Assembly (NCBI GenBank): GCA_021404945.1
Contig: QWHO01000014.1
Span: 1 to 46,920 of the forward strand
DNA from: a bacterium CPR1
GTDB taxonomy: Bacteria > Vulcanimicrobiota > Xenobia > Xenobiales > QWHO01
Direction: 5' to 3'
Length of the DNA: 46,920 bases
The notes beneath the pieces are model-generated. The model was not told the DNA's origin, did not search any database, and worked only from the letters and a program-made list of their open reading frames with translations. A program made the translations under genes and the position numbers. How positions within the stretch are numbered: the first letter of the stretch is position 1; every line of letters begins with the position of its first letter. Below, one piece after another: positions 1-7,935 of this stretch.

Positions 1-136
1 GCGTAGTCCAACAGCGCAAGCGAAGCGCGCAGCGAGCTTGCGAGCGTAGTCCAACAGCGCAAGCGAAGCGCGCAGCGAGCTTGCGAGCGTAGTCCAACGG
101 AGCAAGCGAAGCGCGCAGCGAGCTTGCGAGCGTAGT
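1..136. repeat. 43-bp tandem repeat, three copies plus the start of a fourth
   Basis: The unit begins with GCGTAGTCC at 1, 44, 87 and 130, giving an exact 43-bp period. Copies one and two are identical and copy three differs by a base or two near position 99. Each unit carries a short inverted repeat (CGCAAGC and GCTTGCG about 14 nt apart), so it could form a small hairpin. The array ends 10 bp before tRNA-Ser and may continue to the left of the window. It is too short-spaced and has no unique spacers, so it is not a CRISPR array. Its function is unknown. Confidence 0.9.
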
Positions 137-145
137 CCTGATCCT

Positions 146-235
146 GGAGTGGTGGCCGAGCGGCTAATGGCGCACGCCTGCTAAGCGTGAGGGGCCAAAA
201 GTCCCACGTGAGTTCGAATCTCACCCACTCCGCCA
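146..235 (+). tRNA. tRNA-Ser (anticodon GCU)
   Basis: Acceptor arms GGAGTGG (146-152) and CCACTCC (225-231) pair fully. The anticodon stem CACGC/GCGTG encloses CTGCTAA, giving anticodon GCT (Ser, AGC/AGU codons). A long variable arm follows, as expected for class II tRNA-Ser, and the T-loop TTCGAAT is present. The discriminator G and the CCA end (233-235) are encoded in the DNA. Confidence 0.97.
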
Positions 236-238
236 ACT

Positions 239-270
239 CGGCCCGGTTGCAAAACCGGGCCGTTTTCTTT
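239..270 (+). terminator. Rho-independent terminator of tRNA-Ser
   Basis: A perfect 10-bp stem (239-248 with 253-262, CGGCCCGGTT) with a GCAA loop is followed by TTTTCTTT. The T tract runs directly into GGAGGAGG, the ribosome binding site of the next gene, so tRNA termination and oxidase translation initiation share DNA. Confidence 0.9.
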
Positions 271-282
271 GGAGGAGGCCCG

Positions 283-1437
283 ATGCAGTACGAGCGGGTG
301 GACCTGGTCGTGGTGGGGGGCGGCATCATGGGGAGCATGACCGCCTGGCGGGCCGTGCAACGCGGGCTGAAGGTGGCTCTGGTGGAGCAGTTCCGCCCCG
401 GCCACGCCCGCGGCTCTTCCCACGGCTGCGGGCGGATCTATCGCTACAACTACCCGGAAGCCGACTACGTGCGTTGGATGGGGGGCGCTTTCCCGCTCTG
501 GCATGCCCTGGAGGAGGAGGCCGGCGAGCGTCTGCTGTTCGGTTGCGGCTGCCTGGACCTGGCCCTGGGCCCCGAAGGCGATGCCATGCTGGAAGCCTGC
601 CACGGGGCCATGCTGAGCCAGGATATCCAATCGGACTTCCTGCGCCACGAGCAGATCCGCCAGAAGCTCCCCCAGTTTACCCCTCCCCCCGGCGTGAGGG
701 CGCTCTACCAGGCCCAGGGGGGCGTGGTGGCGGCCGACCGGGCCCTGGAGGCGGCCTGGCAGGGGGTGCGCCGGGGCGAGGGCCGGCTGTTCGTGGACCA
801 TCGCGTCGAGCGGGTAGACCTGGAGTATGACCAGCCCACCGTGCTGGCCCGGGACACCGCCTTCCGCGGCCAGCGACTGGTGCTGGCGGGCGGCCCCTGG
901 GCTCCACGCTTGATCCCCGAGCTGGCCCGGGCCCTCACCCCGACCCGCCAGCAGTTCGCCCTGCTGCGCCCCGAGGACGAGGCCATGTATCGCCCCGACC
1001 GCTTCCCGGCGCTGATCGTGCACGACGTCGAGCAACCTTACTACATGCTGCCCATCATCGGCTCGGAGGCGGTCAAGATCGCCCGCCACGGTGGCGCCCC
1101 GCCAGCCGACCCCGAGGTCGTGCAGGCCACTCCCGAGCCCAGAGAGCTGGAGAAGCTGCGCGGCTACCTCAAGCACTGGCTGCCGGGGGCCTACAACGCC
1201 CCGATCGAGGGCGGCAAGACCTGCTTTTACACCGAGACGAGCGACACCGACTTCATCATCGGAGCCCATCCGGCTCGCCCGGACGTGGTGGTGCTGGCCG
1301 GCTTCTCGGGGCACGGCTTCAAGTTCGCGCCCCTGGTGGGGCAGGTGGCCGTGGAGCTGGCCTGCGACGGCGGTACCAGCTGGCCGGTGGAGCGCTTCAG
1401 CCCCACCCGCGAGGCGCTGCTCAAGCCGGTCGGTTGA
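283..1437 (+). CDS. FAD-dependent amine oxidase, monomeric sarcosine oxidase / N-methyltryptophan oxidase type
   Basis: A 384-residue protein of the DAO/MSOX family, which oxidises secondary N-methyl amino acids such as sarcosine, giving H2O2 and formaldehyde. The start is the ATG at 283, preceded by a strong GGAGGAGG; an upstream in-frame start would lie inside the tRNA. Residues 8-20 hold the Rossmann dinucleotide motif VVVGGGIMGS. The C-terminal half has GGKTCFYTETSDTDFIIG followed by the family signature GFSGHGFKF. Cys314 in KTCFY matches the cysteine that covalently binds FAD in monomeric sarcosine oxidase. Length and motifs fit the family well. The substrate cannot be read from sequence. 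No partner subunit or folate enzyme lies beside it, and it appears to be a single-gene unit just after tRNA-Ser. Confidence 0.9.
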   Translation: MQYERVDLVVVGGGIMGSMTAWRAVQRGLKVALVEQFRPGHARGSSHGCGRIYRYNYPEADYVRWMGGAFPLWHALEEEAGERLLFGCGCLDLALGPEGDAMLEACHGAMLSQDIQSDFLRHEQIRQKLPQFTPPPGVRALYQAQGGVVAADRALEAAWQGVRRGEGRLFVDHRVERVDLEYDQPTVLARDTAFRGQRLVLAGGPWAPRLIPELARALTPTRQQFALLRPEDEAMYRPDRFPALIVHDVEQPYYMLPIIGSEAVKIARHGGAPPADPEVVQATPEPRELEKLRGYLKHWLPGAYNAPIEGGKTCFYTETSDTDFIIGAHPARPDVVVLAGFSGHGFKFAPLVGQVAVELACDGGTSWPVERFSPTREALLKPVG

Positions 1438-1666
1438 GCTGCCATTGCGAACGCGAGATAACGGCCTCATCGACCTCGGCCGTGGCTTCGGGATGAAAGA
1501 GCAGAGTCAAGAGTCCAGCCAGGCCCGCACCTCGGACCGGGCGCGGAAGTCGCGGCAGACTCCCGATTTCGCAGGGAACGGGCGTTCGGAGCGGTTTTCG
1601 CTTGCATCTCACCGCAAAATCAGGTCCTGAGCATGTACCCGCCGGCTCTTTGACCTGGATCATATC

Positions 1667-3154
1667 GTGACCCGGCGGAGGTGGTCGAACGGGGACGGCT
1701 TCCCCGACCTGGTCACGGCCAACCACGACTCTGACGACATCACCATCTATCGCGGCGACGGGCTGGGAGGCTTCACGCTGAACACTACCATTCCCGCCGG
1801 CGACGGGGCCCGCTGGCCCGCCATCGTCGACCTCAACGGCGACGGCGCTCTCGACCTGGCTCTGGGTTGCCATTATGAGAATTCGCTGCGCCTGTTCCTC
1901 AACGACGGCGCGGGCGTTTTCACCGCCGGGGCGATCCTGGCTGGAGGCAATCGGCCGGCCATGGTCGCGCCGCTCGATTTCACGGGGGACGGCCTCCCCG
2001 ACCTCATCGTGGCGCCCGAGGAAAGTGACGGCGTGGTGCTGCAGCCCAACCTGGGTGGCGGCATCTTCCCGACCCAGAACGACCTCAACCCGGGAGTGGA
2101 TACTCGCTTCGTGATCTCCCTCGACTTCAACGGCGACGGCCACCTCGACCTGGCGGCCACGGAAGGCAACGCCAACCAGATCGCTTTCTTCCCCGGCATC
2201 GGCGACGGCACGTTCGGCGCCCGCGTGGGGGTGAGCTCGGGAGGGACTCGACCGCAGGAGATGGCTGCGGCCGACTTCAACGGCGACGGCCGCCCTGACC
2301 TCGCGGTGGCCAACTTCAACTCCGACAACGCGACTGTCCACCTGAACGATGGCCTGGGCGGCTTCACCCAGTCGGCCGACCTGCCGACCGGCGGCACCGA
2401 TCCCTTCAGCATCGCCGCTGGAGATCTCAACGGCGACGCCCATCAGGACTTCGTCGTGAGCCACCGCAACAGTAACTTCCTGCGAGCCTTCTTCGGCGAC
2501 GGCACGGGTCAGTTCCCGACCAACCTCGATTTGCCCCTGGCCAGCAGCTGCGTATGCATGCGGCTCGGTGACGTGAACGGGGACGGTCGGCTCGACATCG
2601 TGGCCGGCGAGCGCTGGAACACCCCCAACAGGATCGTCGTCTTCCTGGCTGACGGAGCAGGAGGCTTTCCGACCGTCATCCCAACCAGCGTCGTCGGCTC
2701 CCTGGATGCCCGCTACATCAGCCTGGGCGATCTCGATGGCGACGGCAACCTGGACCTGACGCTCGTCAACCGGGACGGCAACGATCTCGTGCTGGTCTAC
2801 AAAGGCGACGGACAGGGAGGATTCACCCTGCTCAGCTTCCTTGCGGCCCTCGTCACGGGGAACTGGCCCCCACCTCACGTCGGTGAGATCGTCAATCTCA
2901 ACAATGACGGAATCCCCGACGTGGCAGTGGCCGATCAGGAGGGCTATCTGCGGCTCTTCCTGGGTGAGGGACAGGGATTCTTCCAGCCCTACGAGACGCT
3001 GGACGACTGCCTGCCGCTGGCGGGCAACTCGCCCTTCCACCTGGCCGCGGGCGACTTCGACGAGGACGGTCTCCCCGACCTCGCCATCGTCAACCACTTT
3101 CCGGGCGGGAGCAACACGGCTGGCGGCATCACCATCTTGCTGCAGCAGCCCTGA
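1667..3154 (+). CDS. FG-GAP/VCBS repeat beta-propeller protein
   Basis: Almost the whole protein consists of about ten repeats of the form D-x-N-G-D-G-x-x-D-L, for example DLNGDGALDLALG, DFNGDGRPDLAVAN and DLDGDGNLDLTLVN. This calcium-binding loop pattern is typical of extracellular FG-GAP/VCBS propellers. The first repeat starts about eight residues after the only plausible start, a GTG at 1667, and there is no signal peptide. The reading frame is open upstream only to the TGA at 1628-1630 and offers no ATG. Such proteins are normally exported, so the 5' end may be lost, or the export segment may be in the 230 bp upstream behind a frame change. No usable Shine-Dalgarno site was seen. A strong terminator follows the gene. 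Confidence 0.8.
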   Translation: MTRRRWSNGDGFPDLVTANHDSDDITIYRGDGLGGFTLNTTIPAGDGARWPAIVDLNGDGALDLALGCHYENSLRLFLNDGAGVFTAGAILAGGNRPAMVAPLDFTGDGLPDLIVAPEESDGVVLQPNLGGGIFPTQNDLNPGVDTRFVISLDFNGDGHLDLAATEGNANQIAFFPGIGDGTFGARVGVSSGGTRPQEMAAADFNGDGRPDLAVANFNSDNATVHLNDGLGGFTQSADLPTGGTDPFSIAAGDLNGDAHQDFVVSHRNSNFLRAFFGDGTGQFPTNLDLPLASSCVCMRLGDVNGDGRLDIVAGERWNTPNRIVVFLADGAGGFPTVIPTSVVGSLDARYISLGDLDGDGNLDLTLVNRDGNDLVLVYKGDGQGGFTLLSFLAALVTGNWPPPHVGEIVNLNNDGIPDVAVADQEGYLRLFLGEGQGFFQPYETLDDCLPLAGNSPFHLAAGDFDEDGLPDLAIVNHFPGGSNTAGGITILLQQP

Positions 3155-3173
3155 GGCGCTCGAGTGAGCGGAT

Positions 3174-3208
3174 GGGCCCCCGGCCAGTCTGCCGGGGGCC
3201 CTTTTTTC
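3174..3208 (+). terminator. Rho-independent terminator after the FG-GAP gene
   Basis: A perfect 11-bp stem (3174-3184 with 3191-3201, GGGCCCCCGGC) with a 6-nt loop is followed by six Ts. Confidence 0.93.
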
Positions 3209-3291
3209 GTGCGCCAGGCACGGCGCGCATGCGCTCCTTTGCCAGCAGCGCTCAATCCGCGGGCCGGTAGATTCCAAAGTCCGATCGTGGT

Positions 3292-3315
3292 AAAGTAGGA
3301 AAGTAGGAAAGTAGG
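3292..3315 (+). promoter_or_regulatory. Triple 8-bp direct repeat upstream of the toxin-antitoxin operon
   Basis: AAAGTAGG occurs three times head to tail (3292-3299, 3300-3307, 3308-3315), ending 27 bp before the antitoxin ATG. Antitoxins of the AbrB/MazE fold usually bind repeats at their own promoter, so this is a candidate operator. That role is inferred from position only. Confidence 0.5.
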
Positions 3316-3342
3316 AATTTCGCTCAAGAGTGTTTTCTAACG

Positions 3343-3591
3343 ATGCTCGTGCAACTCAACGCCAAGGGTCAACTGACCGTTCCCCAGGAGGTTCGCCGAA
3401 AGCTCGGCCTTCGGCCTGGAGATGTTCTCGAGCTCGAGGCCAGGGGCGAGGTTCTCGTTCTGAGACCGTGCTCGTCCGGGGAGCCCGTGGTTCGAACTGT
3501 CTCGCCGAGCGTTCTCAACAGCCTGAAGGGCATTACCAGGTTAGGGGGAGACGCTTTGGAGGACACCGAGGAGCTCTATGACGGTCAGTAA
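3343..3591 (+). CDS. AbrB/SpoVT-type antitoxin
   Basis: An 82-residue protein whose first 45 residues form a swapped-hairpin AbrB DNA-binding domain (VQLNAKGQLTVPQEVRRKLG, then LRPGDVLELEARGEVLVLRP). The rest is a short tail likely to wrap the toxin. The family neutralises a partner ribonuclease and represses the operon. Its 3' end overlaps the PIN toxin gene by 14 bp, with the toxin ATG inside its last codons, which is typical of coupled toxin-antitoxin pairs. Confidence 0.88.
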   Translation: MLVQLNAKGQLTVPQEVRRKLGLRPGDVLELEARGEVLVLRPCSSGEPVVRTVSPSVLNSLKGITRLGGDALEDTEELYDGQ

Positions 3592-4060
3592 GTCTACCGC
3601 GATCGTGGACTCCAACTACCTGGTGGCCCTCTTCGATGAGCGGGACAGCTTGCACGACTCCGCGTTGGATGTCAGTGTTGCACTCGAGGAAGCCGGTGTA
3701 GAGCTCGTCTTCCTTGATGTTTTGATGGGCGAAACCATCAGTGTGCTGAGCCGAAGGTGCGCAGAGCAGAAACGCTCGAAAAGTCTCGCCTCCATTCTCC
3801 GCCAACTGAACAGCCATATTCCGCAGAGTGCCGTTACTTGGGTAGGCCAGGAGATTCGTCGCTACTATTCGGAGATTCCGGCGGACGTTCTGACCACGAA
3901 CGGGCATCGCAACTTCAACGACTCACTCGTGGCCCTCCTGGCCAAAGGCCTGAAAATCGGGGCGATTGTCAGCTTCGATTGCGACTTCGACTCCCTGCCG
4001 GATCTGGCGCGACTTGCCACCGGGTCGGCAGTTCGAACCTGGGCCGGCCGAGCACATTGA
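3578..4060 (+). CDS. PIN-domain ribonuclease toxin (VapC-like)
   Basis: A 160-residue protein with the PIN acidic residues in order: Asp11 (AIVDSNYLVALFD), Glu52 (MGETISVL), Asp115 (NFNDSLVALLAKG) and the FDCDFD cluster near 134-138. These coordinate Mg/Mn for RNA cleavage in VapC-type toxins. It overlaps the antitoxin by 14 bp. At 160 residues it is slightly longer than a minimal VapC (about 130), and the extra length lies in the helical middle. The RNA target is unknown. The 245 bp that follow to the next gene contain no convincing gene or terminator. Confidence 0.87.
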   Translation: MTVSKSTAIVDSNYLVALFDERDSLHDSALDVSVALEEAGVELVFLDVLMGETISVLSRRCAEQKRSKSLASILRQLNSHIPQSAVTWVGQEIRRYYSEIPADVLTTNGHRNFNDSLVALLAKGLKIGAIVSFDCDFDSLPDLARLATGSAVRTWAGRAH

Positions 4061-4305
4061 CCAGGTCGATCCGGGAACGATGAACTTGCGGGCAGTGGGC
4101 GCGGGCGCCGATGATCAGGGTTGGCTCGTCAGCTGGAGGCGTTGTGGCAGGTCGAGTGGTCGGAATCTGTGCTTGATGGCCAGAGAGCCTCCCCAAGCGG
4201 AATGAAGTCTCGAGCCAGGCTACCAATCGAGCGAGAGCTGGCTCGTCTCCTCCCGGTGCTCAGTCGCCGGCTTACTCGAAGATGAAGGAAAGCTCAAGGC
4301 CAGGC

Positions 4306-6096
4306 TCAGAGCCCGGGATACAGGTTCAACGCCTGGTTCCAGCTGACCAGCTTGCGGATGCGCTCGATCTTGTCCTTGGGCAGGTTGAAGGGCTTTCTGC
4401 CCCGCCCATCCAGGATGATGCCGGTCAGCCCGCCGTGAACCGTCTTTTCGAGCGGCTGGCTCTTGCCGGCGCCCACATCGTAGCCCTTCTCGGGCTTGAG
4501 GGTGGCCGTGGCCGTCTCGCCCACCGCCAGCGGGACCACCTTCAGCTCGCCGTAGCTCAGCTCGAAGCTGGTGCTGCCGATGGAGCCGGTGAGCACCCGC
4601 TTGCCCTCCTTGCCCGGACCCACCGGGGCGATGCAGGTGCCCAGCCAGATCAGACAATCTTTCTCGAAGACCTGGGTGGCCGCCTCGGGATGAACGCGGG
4701 CCAGCACGCCCAGTTGCGGCATCATGAAGATGGAGTCCACCGTGAGCTGGGTGATGCCCTCGGGCAGGAAGGCGTCCATCAGCATCATGGCCGTCTGCTG
4801 GCGACGCGGAGCGTGCGAGAGCACCCCACCCGAGCCGATCAGCATGTCCAGGGTCATCACGTCCACCAGCGTGCCTCCCGAGCCCTTCTGGTCGAAGATG
4901 TTGGAGATGTCCCCGGCTCGCTGCACGCCCTTGAGGCCGGTGGCCAGCAGCTTGTGCTGGTCAAAAGAGAGGCGCAGGGCCTCACGGCAGATGGCCTGCT
5001 CCACCATCAGCTCGTCCAGGAGGTAGGGGATGGAGGTAGGTCGGATCATCTTGTTCTTGATGCGATTGCGCAGATCCCACTCTTCCATGTCGAAGGGCAC
5101 CCAGCGCATCACATTGTCGAGGCCGGCGTCGGCGAAGACGTTGGAGATGGAGTAGCTCATCCCGTAGTTGGCCGACACGGTGCGGTTGAACACCTTGCCG
5201 AAGACCGAGAAGACGTCGGTGGTGGCCCCGCCGATGTCCACCCCGGCCAGGTTGATGCCGTATTTCTCGGCGATGCGCTCCATGATCGAGCCTACCGCGG
5301 CCGGAGTGGGCATGATCTCCTCGTCCACCCAGCCCATCAACTTGGGATAGCCCGGCGCCTGGGCCATCACGTGCTCGAGGAACTGGGCCTGGATCTTGAG
5401 CCGGGCCGGCTGCAGATTCTCAGTCTCCATGGTGGGGCGCAGGTTGTCCACCACGTCCAGGGCACACTTTTTCTCCAGGATGGACTGCACCTCGGGCCGG
5501 GCTTGCTTGTTGCCGGCGAAGATGATGGGCAGGTCGTAGCTGGCCCCCAGACGAGGGCGCGGGTCGGCGGCCCCGATGATCTGGGCCATCTCCACCACGT
5601 GCTTGACCGTCCCCCCGTCTACTCCGCCCGAGAGCAGCACCATGTCGGGTCGCAGCTGGCGGATCAGCGCGATCTTCTCGTGAGGCAGGCGCTTGTCGTT
5701 GGAGGCCAGGGTCTCCATCACGATGGCTCCGGCCCCCAGAGCGGCGCGCTGGGCGCTCTCCCCGGTCATCTCCTTGACCACGCCCGCAACCACCATCTGA
5801 AGCCCCCCACCGGCCGAGGAGGTGGACAGATAGACGTCCACCCCCTGCTTGCCGTCGTAGGGCTTGAGGATGGTGCTCCCCTCGAGCAAGGGGCGCCCGA
5901 TCAGCTCCTGCACCTCGGCCACGGCGTTGACCACCCCCTGAGTCACGTCCTCGGCGGGTGCCTCCACGGTGGTGGGTGCCTCGCCCCGCACCGCCAGACG
6001 AAACCCCTCCTCGCCCCGGTGCTCGATCAGGATGCACTTGGTGGTGGTGCTGCCGCAGTCGGTGGCCAGAATGCTCTTGATGTCTTGCATACGCAT
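4306..6096 (-). CDS. glmL: GlmL/MutL-family ASKHA ATPase-fold protein (glutamate mutase-associated)
   Basis: A 596-residue protein matching the GlmL/MutL family, which is found with adenosylcobalamin-dependent carbon-skeleton mutases such as glutamate mutase. It is not the mismatch-repair MutL. ASKHA nucleotide-binding elements are visible: ATDCGSTTTKCILIE at the N-terminus (phosphate 1), LLSGGVDGGTVKHV, and GVDIGGATTDVFSVFG (phosphate 2). The family is proposed to act as a chaperone or reactivase for the mutase. No mutase E or S subunit lies in the window, so its partner must be elsewhere or its role differs. The start is uncertain: ATGs at 6096 and 6090 are both possible and neither has a good Shine-Dalgarno site; a start at 6177 would overlap the upstream gene. 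It lies 44 bp downstream of the DUF218 gene on the same strand. Confidence 0.85.
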   Translation of the reverse strand: MRMQDIKSILATDCGSTTTKCILIEHRGEEGFRLAVRGEAPTTVEAPAEDVTQGVVNAVAEVQELIGRPLLEGSTILKPYDGKQGVDVYLSTSSAGGGLQMVVAGVVKEMTGESAQRAALGAGAIVMETLASNDKRLPHEKIALIRQLRPDMVLLSGGVDGGTVKHVVEMAQIIGAADPRPRLGASYDLPIIFAGNKQARPEVQSILEKKCALDVVDNLRPTMETENLQPARLKIQAQFLEHVMAQAPGYPKLMGWVDEEIMPTPAAVGSIMERIAEKYGINLAGVDIGGATTDVFSVFGKVFNRTVSANYGMSYSISNVFADAGLDNVMRWVPFDMEEWDLRNRIKNKMIRPTSIPYLLDELMVEQAICREALRLSFDQHKLLATGLKGVQRAGDISNIFDQKGSGGTLVDVMTLDMLIGSGGVLSHAPRRQQTAMMLMDAFLPEGITQLTVDSIFMMPQLGVLARVHPEAATQVFEKDCLIWLGTCIAPVGPGKEGKRVLTGSIGSTSFELSYGELKVVPLAVGETATATLKPEKGYDVGAGKSQPLEKTVHGGLTGIILDGRGRKPFNLPKDKIERIRKLVSWNQALNLYPGL

Positions 6097-6140
6097 CGGA
6101 GGGCCGTTCGCGAGCGGGCAGAAATCTCCCTTAGCGCCAG

Positions 6141-6902
6141 CTACCAGCGCAGCCGGTAGTAGAGCACCCCCAGCCACTCCTCCAGGGCCCTGGAGGAGCG
6201 CCAGAGGGCCGATGAATCCGGCAGGATGACAAAGATGCCCTGGTCCCAGCGGCCGGGCTGCTCCAGCCCGGTGGGACCGGGTAGCACTTCGAAGCCCAAC
6301 CGCTCGTAGGCCCGCCTGGCCCGTCGGATATGCAGGGCCTGGGTCACCAGGATGATCTTGCTCACCCCCTGCGCGCGCAAGAGAGGCGCGCTCAGCTCGG
6401 CGTTCTCATGGGTGGTCAGGCTCTGGTCCTCGAGCCAGACCGGGAGCTTGAGACCCAGATCGTCTCGGGCCACCCGGGCCATGGCTCCAGCCTCGCTGTC
6501 TTCTCCCCCCGTGCCCCCGCCGCCCACCAACAATAGCGGCAGGCCGGTGTGGCGGGCCAGGTGGGCGCCGTAGCGCAGCCGGACCAGGCTTGACTCGGTC
6601 GGAATGGGGTGGCCGTATTCGGGCGGTTCTCGCAGGTGGCCTCCCCCCAACACCACGATGGCCTGGGCGCCGCTGGAGCGAGCCTGCTCCAGGGTCAGGG
6701 CGGGAGCAACTTCGAGCGAGCCGATCAGCACGAGAGCCACGGGCGGTGTGGAGAAGAGGTACAGCAGGGCCGTGGCCGTCACCAGCAGCGCCTTCCCCGC
6801 CCGCGGGCGCCACCGAGCCAGCAGCAACCCCGCCAGGAGCAGCAACAAGAGACAGCCTGGTGGCAGGAGAAAGATGCGCACGACGTGGGTGAAGTCCAGC
6901 AT
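6141..6902 (-). CDS. DUF218 (YdcF/ElyC/SanA-like) membrane protein
   Basis: A 253-residue protein starting at the ATG at 6902. Two hydrophobic segments lie in the first 65 residues (FLLPPGCLLLLLLAGLLLA and ALLVTATALLYLF). A DUF218 domain follows: QAIVVLGGGHL, LPLLLVGGGGTGGEDSEAGAM, LEDQSLTTHENAELSAPLLRAQG, KIILVTQALHIRRARRAYERLG. E. coli relatives (ElyC, SanA) are linked to envelope integrity and peptidoglycan or lipid-carrier metabolism; the chemistry is unknown. It is probably transcribed with the GlmL gene 44 bp downstream and divergently from the GNAT-like gene. Confidence 0.88.
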   Translation of the reverse strand: MLDFTHVVRIFLLPPGCLLLLLLAGLLLARWRPRAGKALLVTATALLYLFSTPPVALVLIGSLEVAPALTLEQARSSGAQAIVVLGGGHLREPPEYGHPIPTESSLVRLRYGAHLARHTGLPLLLVGGGGTGGEDSEAGAMARVARDDLGLKLPVWLEDQSLTTHENAELSAPLLRAQGVSKIILVTQALHIRRARRAYERLGFEVLPGPTGLEQPGRWDQGIFVILPDSSALWRSSRALEEWLGVLYYRLRW

Positions 6903-6987
6903 GTCGCAGGCTATGCTTCCGACGATGAGCGTTCTCCTTCGTGCAGCGGGCAGGATGACTCCCTGCCCCGACAAACCTGATTTGACG

Positions 6988-7935
6988 ATGGAGGAGCTAC
7001 ACCTCAACCCCCTCGGCCCTCAGACCGCCCCTGGCCTGGTGGAGCTGTTCCGAGCCCTGTATGGCGAGACCTTCCCCGAGCCTGAGGTCTACCAGCCCGA
7101 GCAACTGCTGTCTTTGCACGCGAACGGCGCGCGCTCCACCTGGGTGGCCCACACCTCCGAAGGCCAGGTGGTGGGCTCGATCACCATCTCGCGCCAGACC
7201 CCCTATGCACGACTCTACACCCTCGGCCACGCGGTGGTGCTGCCCGACTATCGGGGCCGCTCGCTGGCTCTGCAGCTGACCATGCTGGGAGCCACCGAGG
7301 TGTTCCAGGATGAAGAGGTGGCCGGCGGCCTGACGGAGACCGGCTGCCACGCTCTCAAGACCCAGGAGCTGGTCTATAAAGGCAGCTTTCTCCCCTGCGC
7401 CATGCTTCCCGGCGCTCTGTCCCCCCTGGCCCTCCCGGTGGAGCAGCGGCTGGACCAGCCCGTCTCGCTGCTCGTCTCCTTCATCAAGCTCCAGGATCCG
7501 CCCCAAACAGCTTTTGTCCCCGCTCGAGCCGCCGCGCTGGTCAGCGAGGTGGTGCGCATTCTGGGAGTGCAGCGCGAGCTGCGCGAGGCTCCCCTGGGGG
7601 CTCCCGAGCCGACCAGCCAGGTGACCGTGAGCCAGCACGGCGATCTGACGCGCTTGAGCGTGGCCCGCATCGGGGCCGACCTGATCCAGCTCCTGCCCCG
7701 CGAGGCGCCCCGCTCTCAGGTCGTGTTACCCCTGGATACCCCGGCCGTCTCCTTCGCCGAAGAGTTGCTCTACCGTTTTGGCTACCGTCCCTGTGGCCTC
7801 TTCCCCCGCTGGTTCGGAGGCGATGGGCTGGTCTTTCAGAGAGTGCTGGGTCCGGTTAGCTTCGAGCAAGACGTGCTCTATGCGCCCGAGAGCCAGCAAC
7901 TGGCCGCGCTGGTCCGAGAGCAATGGGCCTCATAG
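6988..7935 (+). CDS. GNAT-family acetyltransferase-like protein
   Basis: A 315-residue protein with the ATG at 6988; further upstream the frame is only antisense to the DUF218 gene. Residues 45-120 resemble a GNAT core: STWVAHTSEGQVVGSITIS, then YTLGHAVVLPDYRGRSLALQL, where PDYRGRSLA takes the place of the acetyl-CoA loop (R/Q-x-x-G-x-G/A). The C-terminal half has a second alpha/beta region that I do not recognise, possibly a degenerate second GNAT fold. The substrate is unknown. Its stop overlaps the convergent ankyrin gene by 6 bp, so no terminator can sit between them. Confidence 0.65.
   Translation: MEELHLNPLGPQTAPGLVELFRALYGETFPEPEVYQPEQLLSLHANGARSTWVAHTSEGQVVGSITISRQTPYARLYTLGHAVVLPDYRGRSLALQLTMLGATEVFQDEEVAGGLTETGCHALKTQELVYKGSFLPCAMLPGALSPLALPVEQRLDQPVSLLVSFIKLQDPPQTAFVPARAAALVSEVVRILGVQRELREAPLGAPEPTSQVTVSQHGDLTRLSVARIGADLIQLLPREAPRSQVVLPLDTPAVSFAEELLYRFGYRPCGLFPRWFGGDGLVFQRVLGPVSFEQDVLYAPESQQLAALVREQWAS

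Noticed and set aside
1-136. CRISPR array
   Set aside because: The repeats are directly adjacent with no unique spacers.
1421-3277. Long antisense open frame opposite the FG-GAP gene
   Set aside because: High GC keeps opposite frames open; the plus frame carries clear repeats, while the antisense product has no recognisable domain.
4306-6096. DNA mismatch repair MutL
   Set aside because: ASKHA motifs and family pattern fit the GlmL/MutL mutase-associated family, not the GHKL mismatch-repair protein.
4282-6159. Long plus-strand open frame opposite the GlmL gene
   Set aside because: It mirrors the real minus-strand gene and its translation is low-complexity His/Gly/Leu typical of antisense frames.
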